Both the position numbers and the translations under genes were made by a program. Source: Coriobacteriales bacterium (lineage in GTDB: Bacteria; Actinomycetota; Coriobacteriia; Coriobacteriales; UBA8131). From it: 37,515 bases of DNA. The stretch spans positions 1 through 37,515 of the forward strand of contig JAITRZ010000059.1 in assembly GCA_031288185.1 (NCBI GenBank), in the 5' to 3' direction. The notes under the pieces are model-generated. The model did not search any database. It saw only the letters and a list, made by a program, of their open reading frames with translations, and had not been told where the DNA came from. Within the stretch, counting starts at the first letter, position 1. Every line of letters starts with the position of its first letter. Positions 7,963-14,612 of this stretch are shown here, in pieces.

Positions 7963-8634
7963 TCACCGCACACGCAAGCCGGTCACAAGAGAGCCCGCGA
8001 CACCGTCATCGTTCACATCCTCAACCAAGCGGTTAACCTTCTCAAGCATCGCGATAGCATCGTCGTAAACCTCGCCAAAGAACTGGCGTCCTGCGTCAGC
8101 GTCGAAATAGTAGGGTTGGTATTCATCCAGCACCTTGAAGAGGCTGTTATTCTCTAACGCTCGGCGCGTTGTTTTAATGTAGTTTTGATCATGGCCAGAT
8201 GCGTCCAGTAAGCCCTTGAGGAGAGCAGGCAGCCTATCGTAATCTGCGTACTTGTGTATATACGCAGTGACCGTAGCGTCCTTTGCCAAATTAAACTTAT
8301 CAAACTTGGCCTGGAGCTTAACAAAGCTCGGCACAAAATCAAGTCTGTCATCGGGAAATCCAGCATAATAGTAGGCGAGCATAAACTGCTCTATGCTGTT
8401 GTAAATGGTGTAAAAAAAGGGTATGAGTGAACGCGCGTCGGAGGTTCCCGCCGGAGGCGCGCCATGAGCCTCGACATAATCTTTATAGCGCCCCTCATTC
8501 ATCATATCGTCAAGATTGCCGGTGGTCATTGCATCGTATTTTTCTATGAGATTTTTAACTAAGAGCAGGTACTTACCAGCAGACATCCAAGCAGTCTTGG
8601 CTAAAAGATAGGAAAATTCATCGGCTTGAGCCAT
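7963..8634 (-). CDS. Unknown helical protein of the molybdoenzyme island
   Basis: The 223-residue protein has no recognised domain, signal peptide or membrane segment. It is predicted to be largely helical, with many Tyr, Phe, Asp and Lys residues (for example YNSIEQFMLAYYYAG and FFGEVYDDAIAMLEKVN). No metal-binding cysteines are visible and it does not show the TorD/DmsD chaperone signature. It starts at ATG 8634 with an AAGGAG-type site (CTAAGGAGAAAAGGC) upstream, lies 80 bases after the OFA transporter on the same strand, and is followed by the palindrome cluster. Being last in the row, it may be an accessory or binding protein of the island. Function is not assigned. Confidence 0.7.
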   Translation of the reverse strand: MAQADEFSYLLAKTAWMSAGKYLLLVKNLIEKYDAMTTGNLDDMMNEGRYKDYVEAHGAPPAGTSDARSLIPFFYTIYNSIEQFMLAYYYAGFPDDRLDFVPSFVKLQAKFDKFNLAKDATVTAYIHKYADYDRLPALLKGLLDASGHDQNYIKTTRRALENNSLFKVLDEYQPYYFDADAGRQFFGEVYDDAIAMLEKVNRLVEDVNDDGVAGSLVTGLRVR

Positions 8635-8714
8635 GCCTTTTCTCCTTAGCTATTTCGTGTGTTCTGGGTTGACGTTTGCGGCCGCAAGGCAGGTGATCAC
8701 CGCGAGGCGGGCGT

Positions 8715-9995
8715 TTATTGTAGCTCTTTGGCAATGGTGGCAAGGTCTGCCTTATACACCTTGCCAAAAGCCAAAGTGGCCACAAGGGCTCCCGCCGCGA
8801 GCACAGCTAAGATGGCATAGATGATGGGCCCGTTGGCACCAGCCGGCGAGCCTAACGCAGCAACAATGATAATGTTGATAACGGCGGCTGACGCGATGTT
8901 GCAATTAGCGATACCTAAGTTCATCGCAAATCCCAAGGCGCCATACCGCTGACGCGCGTAGGCAGAGGCCATGACCGGCACCGAGCCATAGGGCATGGCC
9001 ACTAGGATGGCGGCAACTATGTACAGGGAGCCTAACTGCAGGGCTAGCGAGACAGACAGGCCTATCATAGTAGCGATGGCTAATACCGAGGACAGTAACA
9101 TAACCGGCAACAGGCCCACCTTATCAAAGATAGCGCCGTTGATGATGCGACCAACACCATTCATGGTGGAAACCAGGCCAACGAGCAAAGCACCAAACCC
9201 AACAAAGATAGTGTCATCAAGATGCAGTGTGGTGGCTCCCTGTGCCGCAGTCCCAATTAAGGTAAGGCCACAGGCGATAATAAAAGTGGCCCAGACACAA
9301 TAAATCCAAAAGACCTTGGTCTTGAGTATGGGTTGTTGTTGGGTAGGACTCACTTTGGCCTTGGCTGTTGCGCCCTCAAGCCCCAGTTTGGTTCCAATAT
9401 CCTTGGGTGCGGGCTTGACAATAAACGCCAAGGCAAGCATGACTACAAAGGCGACAATGGCGATGATAATGAACACCGTAGTCCAGTCCATAATGCCAAA
9501 CATAGCGTTAGCCACTGAGCCAAACACCAGGGAGGAAATGCCAAAACCCATCATTTGCACACCGGAACAAAGGCCGATGCGATCAGGAAACCAGGGATTA
9601 ACAAGCGAAATGATTGCGTTATAGGCAATGCCACAACCTGATCCAGCAAAGACACCGTAGAACAAAAACAGGGCCCATACATCTAAGCCAGCCCCGTAGG
9701 CGGTGAGAATGAAACCTGTTGCCATCAAGATGGCGGCTACGATAATGGTGAGCTTTGCAGAGGTTTTCTTGATAAGCTGTGCCCCACCCAGAGCTGACAG
9801 GCAAAACGCAAACATTGAAACTTGGAATACCTGCGGCAGAAATGGGCCATAGCTGGTGAAATGTTTGCCGATGGGAGCGGCAAAAATTGACCAGGCATAA
9901 ATAAGACCCAGTATCAACAAGGTGATGGTGGCACTTATAAGGTAGACAATTCTTCTACTCTTAATCTGGCCAATGGACAACTCTGTAGAACTCAT
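8715..9995 (-). CDS. MFS transporter, oxalate/formate antiporter (OFA) type
   Basis: The predicted 426-residue protein has 12 hydrophobic segments. Near the N-terminus, LGLIYAWSIFAAPI is typical of OFA-family carriers, and MGFGISSLVFGSV and FDKVGLLPVMLLSS follow the family layout. OFA members exchange or import small mono- and dicarboxylates. ATG 9995 is chosen because GAGGAGG sits five to six bases upstream; a longer reading to 10040 adds 15 residues without a better site. In the island it could export the product or import a second substrate. The family assignment is good; the substrate is inference only. Confidence 0.85.
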   Translation of the reverse strand: MSSTELSIGQIKSRRIVYLISATITLLILGLIYAWSIFAAPIGKHFTSYGPFLPQVFQVSMFAFCLSALGGAQLIKKTSAKLTIIVAAILMATGFILTAYGAGLDVWALFLFYGVFAGSGCGIAYNAIISLVNPWFPDRIGLCSGVQMMGFGISSLVFGSVANAMFGIMDWTTVFIIIAIVAFVVMLALAFIVKPAPKDIGTKLGLEGATAKAKVSPTQQQPILKTKVFWIYCVWATFIIACGLTLIGTAAQGATTLHLDDTIFVGFGALLVGLVSTMNGVGRIINGAIFDKVGLLPVMLLSSVLAIATMIGLSVSLALQLGSLYIVAAILVAMPYGSVPVMASAYARQRYGALGFAMNLGIANCNIASAAVINIIIVAALGSPAGANGPIIYAILAVLAAGALVATLAFGKVYKADLATIAKELQ

Positions 9996-10051
9996 GTAGG
10001 CCTCCTCATAGCCTTGCTGCCAAGCAGTGTTTGGCATCACTGCGCTGTCTT

Positions 10052-10237
10052 CTATCGGGTGCCGGGACGCACCCGCTTAACACTAGTTGGATCAAGCGTC
10101 GCGCCACATTTCTTACATTTTTTCGCGGTGGGACTATTAAAGGTATTGCATTGCTCGCAAAACCCACGGGGAACGATCTTGGATTGAAACCCGCCCTGGC
10201 AGCGCCCGCAGCCAGAACAACCATAACCACAAGACAT
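10052..10237 (-). CDS. Small zinc-ribbon protein (61 residues)
   Basis: The short cysteine-rich protein begins MSCGYGCSGCGRC and then has a classic zinc ribbon with CEQC and CKKC knuckles at roughly residues 27-44. It ends in a basic tail. The ATG at 10237 has an AAGGAG site at good spacing. Such ribbons bind Zn(II) and often act as adaptors for protein or nucleic acid partners. It is the second of two adjacent zinc-ribbon genes within the island, which argues for a real, functional pair. The partner is unknown. Confidence 0.78.
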   Translation of the reverse strand: MSCGYGCSGCGRCQGGFQSKIVPRGFCEQCNTFNSPTAKKCKKCGATLDPTSVKRVRPGTR

Positions 10238-10361
10238 TGCGCAACTCCTTCATGTTCTGCTCAAAGCAAGGGCCCACACGGCTGCAACAGTCGTATGAGC
10301 CCTATACATATCCCTTGGGGGACATCGGCTTTGGGCTACCCACTAGCCACAGAGAGCCAAA

Positions 10362-10676
10362 TCAGGCACCGGGCGGTTTGGGAGCACCAGGAGCACCAGG
10401 AGCCTTGGGGGCACCAGGAGCGCCGGGCGGTTTAGGAGCACCAGGTGCCTTGGGAGCGCCAGGGGCACCAGGAGCACCGGGCGGTTTAGGAGCACCAGGG
10501 GCACCTCCGCCCATAGCACTGGCCATCTGGGCCTTGTACTCATCCTCGTACTTGCTTAAATCAGCCTTACAAAACGGACATTTCTTCATGACAACGCCGC
10601 CAATTACCATTAGCTTTTTACCGCATTCCGGACATACTGGATCGGGCATGTCCACGCCCGCTGGCCTAAAACACAT
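10362..10676 (-). CDS. Zinc-ribbon protein with proline-rich triplet-repeat tail (104 residues)
   Basis: Residues 1-60 carry two knuckles, CPEC and CPFC, separated by a short beta region, and a linker ending in YEDEYKAQM. From about residue 60 to the end, the sequence is a regular triplet repeat in which position 1 is Gly or Lys, position 2 is Ala or Pro and position 3 is always Pro. About 15 triplets are present, encoded by GC-rich tandem DNA repeats (10365-10503). This resembles collagen-like or polyproline II segments, with lysine in place of some glycines. ATG 10676 has GGGAG five bases upstream; a TTG at 10688 would add four residues. Function is unknown. Confidence 0.75.
   Translation of the reverse strand: MCFRPAGVDMPDPVCPECGKKLMVIGGVVMKKCPFCKADLSKYEDEYKAQMASAMGGGAPGAPKPPGAPGAPGAPKAPGAPKPPGAPGAPKAPGAPGAPKPPGA
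10365..10503. repeat. Tandem 9-base-unit repeats encoding the GAP/KPP tail
   Basis: The 3' part of the zinc-ribbon gene is composed of repeated units such as GGAGCACCA, GGAGCGCCG and GGCGGTTTG, arranged in higher-order blocks that stay in frame. Copies vary mainly at third codon positions, which suggests selection on the protein and not only recent slippage. Confidence 0.75.
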
Positions 10677-10822
10677 ACAATCTCCCAACTAGGTTGCCTG
10701 CACTAACATCCCCATCATAACACATTTCCTGCTGGCCTAAAAAAGCTAACCGGTAAGCAGCCGTTCAAGGCACTTGGCCACCTCTTCCTGGCTTTTTGAG
10801 GCGGCCAAAGACAAAACCCGCC

Positions 10823-11128
10823 TTAAGCGAGGCCCGTGCCTTTGATGGCTTTTTCGTTCTTGGCCTTATCGCCCACCATTTCAGCTCCCTTGATGATCTC
10901 GCTCTCGGCCTCATTGCCACTAAGCCGAGTGGTCTGATAGCCACGCATTGGTTTGATGTTGAACGCTTTCTTAGGTGGCACGTAAAACACGCCAATCTTG
11001 CCCAAACCGGCCTTATCCGTGCCAAGTATGGCATAAACATCCTCCGGTGTCTTGCCATCTGCAAGCTTTGCATTGAGCCAGGTCTGCTGCTCTTCAGTGC
11101 TCAAATCAACAAATTCATCAAAAGTCAT
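10823..11128 (-). CDS. Small soluble protein of the molybdoenzyme island (101 residues)
   Basis: The protein starts MTFDEFVDLSTEEQQ and has a helical N-terminal half (WLNAKLADGKTPEDVYAILG followed by GLGKIGVFYV) whose spacing resembles a helix-turn-helix of the type seen in small phage or plasmid regulators. The C-terminal part is polar and lysine-rich. ATG 11128 has GGAGGG eight bases upstream, clearly better than an in-frame start at 11227 that runs into a hairpin. No signal peptide, cysteine or membrane segment is present. DNA binding is only a suggestion from pattern. It follows the ferredoxin gene after a strong hairpin. Confidence 0.7.
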   Translation of the reverse strand: MTFDEFVDLSTEEQQTWLNAKLADGKTPEDVYAILGTDKAGLGKIGVFYVPPKKAFNIKPMRGYQTTRLSGNEAESEIIKGAEMVGDKAKNEKAIKGTGLA

Positions 11129-11213
11129 AGCAGTACCCTCCTTCAAAATCCTAGTCGCGTCCATTGCCACGGGCCTAAACAGGCAATGTTTCGGCGGCAA
11201 CGAACCTTGGTGA

Positions 11214-11238
11214 GTGGCCCCGCCCAAGGCGGGGCCAC
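11214..11238 (-). terminator. Perfect 11-bp hairpin after the ferredoxin gene
   Basis: GTGGCCCCGCC and GGCGGGGCCAC form a perfect stem with a three-base CAA loop, 13 bases past the ferredoxin stop. No run of T follows on the minus strand, so it is more likely a partial terminator, a 3'-end stabiliser or a processing site than a full intrinsic terminator. Confidence 0.6.
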
Positions 11239-11251
11239 CGTCAAAATGCCG

Positions 11252-11605
11252 TTACGGCTTGATGATGCTTACCTTATGGCCTATCTCCAGGGCACGCTTG
11301 GCCAGCTCATCAACCGGGCCTATCTCGATGCAGAAAGCCAGGCAGTGTTTAACACACGATGCCTTCTTTCCGGCTTCAAGACGGTCAACGCATAAATCAC
11401 ACAGTGCTGTGGGCACCGGGATATAATCCCAATCCCACGCATCAGGGTCATCCTCATCTAAATGGTAGGGACCCTTCTCCAAAACTACAATACCGGGCTT
11501 TTTGGCCAGGTCTGTCTTAAGGTGGTATTTGCAAGCCACCTCGCAGGTGTGGCAGTTGGAGCAATACTTATAGTCAAACAAAAGACCATAGTTCTCGTAT
11601 GCCAT
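11252..11605 (-). CDS. Two-cluster [4Fe-4S] ferredoxin subunit paired with the molybdoenzyme
   Basis: The 117-residue protein has cysteines C15, C18, C21 and C25 (CxxCxxCxxxC) and a second group C69, C72, C84 and C88, with an additional C92. This is the layout of one half of a DmsB-type electron-transfer subunit and fits two [4Fe-4S] clusters. It probably passes electrons to the molybdopterin enzyme encoded 29 bases upstream. There is no signal peptide or membrane anchor, so the pair should act in the cytoplasm. ATG 11605 has AGGAGG upstream. The acidic insert between the two cysteine groups (LDEDDPDAWDWDY) is not typical of DmsB and may be partner-specific. Confidence 0.85.
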   Translation of the reverse strand: MAYENYGLLFDYKYCSNCHTCEVACKYHLKTDLAKKPGIVVLEKGPYHLDEDDPDAWDWDYIPVPTALCDLCVDRLEAGKKASCVKHCLAFCIEIGPVDELAKRALEIGHKVSIIKP

Positions 11606-11634
11606 TTCATAACCTCCTTCAAAGGCGACTTGTC

Positions 11635-14136
11635 TTAATACTGAACTTCCAGAGAAAGTCCACTCGGTGCGGGAATTACCCCATCGGCAACATAGGTTGG
11701 CCTGTTCTTCTGCTTCTCCATGGCTGCGGCGATACCAGGTCTGTGCGTGCTGTGATAGTCAAGCACGCGCGCTGGATCAACGCCTTCGTCGGCAACCAGC
11801 TCATCCAGATCCTTAACGATGTCGTAACTCTTCTTTAGCTTGAGACCATGCAGGTCATCAACCTTCTTGATAGAACAGAACACGCTCTTCATCGGAGCGC
11901 CAAAACCAAGGCGGCCGATATCAAAGTGCGGCACCAGGTTATTGATGTTGGACTTCCACACACCAAACAGATTAGGCTCTTCGCCGTCCTGCTCCGGATA
12001 CCACCAACCATGGCGGGTGTGTACTACGCGCGGATCGATAGTGATAACCAAAGTAGCCTTTTGACGCGCCCGACCAAAAGGATTCTCCACCTCCACCCAA
12101 TCGCCTTCCTGGATGCCGTACTTGGCAGCAGTGTCCGGGTGAATCTCAATATCGGGATACTCGCGAAAGTGGCGCAACGTGGGGAACATGCGGTGCTCAG
12201 AGTGGAACGTGTTGTACTCACGAGCGCCCGTGCACATCATAAGCGGATACTTATCGGCCAGCTCAGGATGGCTCACCGGGCTCCAACGTGGCTCTTCAAA
12301 GTAGGGCAGCGGATCCTCGCCCCAGGCATCAAAGAGTGTTGAATACAGCTCTACCAAACCGGTAACGGTGTTAAAGCCAGGTTCGCCGTCAAAGCGCAAC
12401 AGGCCCTTTTCATATTTGCGATAGGTAAAACCGGGTTGATACAGGCCAATGCGACGCAACTCATCAAAGTCAAAGCCCAGCTCTGGCAGAGTCTGCTTGG
12501 AGAAGAAGTCTGGGACGTACTTATCACGCGTATCGCCCTCAAAGACGTTCCAGGTTGAGGTACCGTCTGGGCCAGCGTTGTTGAGACGCTTGCCAAACTC
12601 AATGCAGACCTCAACGTCAGACATGGTTTCACCAACACGTAAAGCCTCGTTCATGGCACCCAAAAAGACCGTGTTGCGGCCATAGTGGGTGATAACGATA
12701 GCGTCATGCTCACAAACCGTGGGCAGGGGCAAAAAGACATCACCACAGGCCATGGCCGTGGGGGTCATGACAAGATCCTGCACCACGACAAACTCAGCCT
12801 TGATGTAGGCATCATGCCACCGAATCGGAGCGGCGCAGCAGGTAGGAGCCAGGTTGTTTGAGCTGTTGAACCACAGCATCTTGATCTCGTAGGGCTCGCC
12901 GGTTTCCAGCACATCCAAGGTAAAGTCTGGATGGGTTGTCGCCATGGCGTTAGACAGTGCCGGATACTCAGCAGAACCCAGGCGCTTGTCCCACAACTCA
13001 GGAGCCAAATCCTTACGGGTCTCCATGCGCCACTTGCCCAAAAGCGATGAGGGTGGGCCTACGCAAAGACCGCCAGGAATGTCGATATTGCCGGTTATCG
13101 CCTGAAGAGCGATGGTGATATGACCAACCTGCGTACCGTTGGGGCTTTGGTCAACGGCCAGGCCCCAGGCGATGGAAACAGGCTTCTCAGCCATAGCGCG
13201 AGCGACCTTTTTTATCTGCTCAACAGGCGCCCAAGTAACCTCAGAAACAAGTTCTGGGGTGTACTGCAAGACACGCTCCTTAAACTCATCCCAACCAAAG
13301 CACCACTGGTCAATCCACTCTTGATCCTGAAGATTTTCAGTAATAATGACGTTGGCGATGCCAAGGCCGATAGCGGCATCGGTGCCCGGCTTTATCTGCA
13401 AGTTCATGTTGCCTTCGCGTGCGCCCAACCACGTGATGCGCGGATCAATCATGATAATCTTGGTGCCCATTTTCATCATGTCAATGAGGGCATGGCCAAA
13501 CAGGCCGTCGCCGTTGGAGGCCAGGGGCATTTTACCCCAGCAAACAATGTACTTGGGCAGCTCAAACTCAGGGTTGTCGTAGCGATCCTCAAAGTAACCG
13601 GCAAAATCGATCTCAGGATAGCCAGCGCCCAGGATGTAATCGGTGATAGAACACCGCGGTCCGTAGCAAGACCAACCGGATTGCGCATAACAGACATTGG
13701 GAGTTTGCAGGGTTGAGAAGGCAAGCGGATAATAGTAGATGCAAGCCTCGCGGCCCGTACCACCAATTACCAGGATCGACTCGGCACCATAGGTCTCCTT
13801 AAAGTAATTGACCTTGCCGCAGACCAAATCAAACGTCTCGTCCCAACTGATACGCTCCCATTTGTCTTTGCCTCTGTCCGCAGGATCACGCTTCATCGGA
13901 TAAAGGATGCGTGAGGGGGAGTGCACTATCTCAGGAAAGTCCAACGCACGAATGCACAGGCGCCCCTGGGTAATGGCGTGTTCCTCATCTCCTTCCACGT
14001 CAACCAACTTGCCGTCTTTGACGGTTAGCCACATACCACAGCCAACCGGGTGGTCACCGGGTGGTGACCAGCACGTGGTGCGCACACTGACAGAACCGTC
14101 AGGGTTTTGCTTCTTCCACTCTCTACTCATTGCCAT
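11635..14136 (-). CDS. Cytoplasmic molybdopterin oxidoreductase, DMSO-reductase superfamily (dehydroxylase/hydratase-like)
   Basis: The predicted 833-residue protein has the DMSO-reductase superfamily fold: an N-terminal iron-sulfur region, KWERISWDE near residue 92, bis-MGD binding stretches, and a C-terminal molydopterin dinucleotide-binding domain (GDWVEVENPFGRARQ, TRHGWWYPEQ). There is no Tat signal, so it works in the cytoplasm. The cluster region is odd: C22, C33 and C61 are present, with C33 and C61 at the canonical x27 spacing, but the position expected for the second cysteine is Asp28 (CWSPPGDHPVGCG). The Mo ligand may be Cys157 or Cys162. With a ferredoxin and an aromatic-acid transporter beside it, a reductive dehydroxylase or related activity is plausible but not shown. 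ATG 14136 has GGAGGAAC upstream. Confidence 0.85.
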   Translation of the reverse strand: MAMSREWKKQNPDGSVSVRTTCWSPPGDHPVGCGMWLTVKDGKLVDVEGDEEHAITQGRLCIRALDFPEIVHSPSRILYPMKRDPADRGKDKWERISWDETFDLVCGKVNYFKETYGAESILVIGGTGREACIYYYPLAFSTLQTPNVCYAQSGWSCYGPRCSITDYILGAGYPEIDFAGYFEDRYDNPEFELPKYIVCWGKMPLASNGDGLFGHALIDMMKMGTKIIMIDPRITWLGAREGNMNLQIKPGTDAAIGLGIANVIITENLQDQEWIDQWCFGWDEFKERVLQYTPELVSEVTWAPVEQIKKVARAMAEKPVSIAWGLAVDQSPNGTQVGHITIALQAITGNIDIPGGLCVGPPSSLLGKWRMETRKDLAPELWDKRLGSAEYPALSNAMATTHPDFTLDVLETGEPYEIKMLWFNSSNNLAPTCCAAPIRWHDAYIKAEFVVVQDLVMTPTAMACGDVFLPLPTVCEHDAIVITHYGRNTVFLGAMNEALRVGETMSDVEVCIEFGKRLNNAGPDGTSTWNVFEGDTRDKYVPDFFSKQTLPELGFDFDELRRIGLYQPGFTYRKYEKGLLRFDGEPGFNTVTGLVELYSTLFDAWGEDPLPYFEEPRWSPVSHPELADKYPLMMCTGAREYNTFHSEHRMFPTLRHFREYPDIEIHPDTAAKYGIQEGDWVEVENPFGRARQKATLVITIDPRVVHTRHGWWYPEQDGEEPNLFGVWKSNINNLVPHFDIGRLGFGAPMKSVFCSIKKVDDLHGLKLKKSYDIVKDLDELVADEGVDPARVLDYHSTHRPGIAAAMEKQKNRPTYVADGVIPAPSGLSLEVQY

Positions 14137-14204
14137 AATGTTCCTCCTTCTTGGGATGCTTCTGGACAATACGAACACTGCTGTATCCTTACTGCCTCAA
14201 GCGG

Positions 14205-14374
14205 GCAAGCGCGTACCCACTTGCGACAGCGAGAATCAAAGTTGCGCCACGGGGACTGCCTGTGGCTTGAGGGCCTGAGCCCTCAGAAAACGCACGCGCC
14301 CAGAGAACGTACGGTTCTCAAAGAGCCTGTGCTCTTAACAGGAGGGCTCAACCGCCCAAGTAGCGGCTGAGCCC
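14205..14374 (-). promoter_or_regulatory. Array of six consecutive hairpins upstream of the molybdoenzyme gene
   Basis: The 252-base gap before the molybdoenzyme folds into successive hairpins: 14344-14374 (12-base arms, one G-T pair), 14321-14336 (AAGAGC/GCTCTT), 14303-14319 (GAGAAC/GTTCTC), 14268-14285 (TGAGGGC/GCCCTCA), 14246-14266 (GCCAC/GTGGC) and 14205-14224 (GCAAG/CTTGC). The first could end transcription behind the small membrane protein gene. The rest make a long structured leader. This could be an attenuator, a riboswitch or a processing region; no known riboswitch class is claimed. Confidence 0.5.
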
Positions 14375-14388
14375 TTGTTGTGAAAAAG

Positions 14389-14601
14389 CTACTTCTTTCC
14401 GCCTTTGGCTATCTCCAAACCAGCAAAGATGAAAAAGTGGATAAAGGGAAGTATCAAAGCCAGAATCATAAGCGGCAAACGGACGGTTGCGTAGGCCGCA
14501 TTACCTGTCAGCAACAGCGGACAGAAGATGCAGGCAATAAGCATGTAGGTCAAAATTACCATCATGCTCCAAAAAGCAATATCGTTTTCTTTTCTTTCCA
14601 T
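14389..14601 (-). CDS. Small two-helix membrane protein (70 residues)
   Basis: The protein has a short polar start, two hydrophobic helices (about residues 10-32 and 42-62) and a basic end (EIAKGGKK), so both termini are probably cytoplasmic. ATG 14601 lies 11 bases after the stop of the AAHS transporter, with GGAGG in that gap, so the two are translated together. Cysteines at residues 24 and 27 lie in or near the first helix. It may be a small partner or assembly factor for the transporter. No family is recognised. Confidence 0.72.
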   Translation of the reverse strand: MERKENDIAFWSMMVILTYMLIACIFCPLLLTGNAAYATVRLPLMILALILPFIHFFIFAGLEIAKGGKK

Positions 14602-14612
14602 GACATGCCTCC

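Noticed and set aside
7963-8634. TorD/DmsD-type chaperone for the molybdoenzyme
   Set aside because: Length and helical content are suggestive, but the family's conserved motif is not seen, so it is left as unknown.
10796-11395. 199-codon plus-strand frame opposite the small protein and ferredoxin genes
   Set aside because: Antisense shadow of two well-supported minus-strand genes with good ribosome-binding sites; it also reads through the 11214 hairpin.
14205-14374. Moco riboswitch
   Set aside because: Position fits, but I could not match the hairpins to the conserved core of that class by eye, so only structured RNA is claimed.
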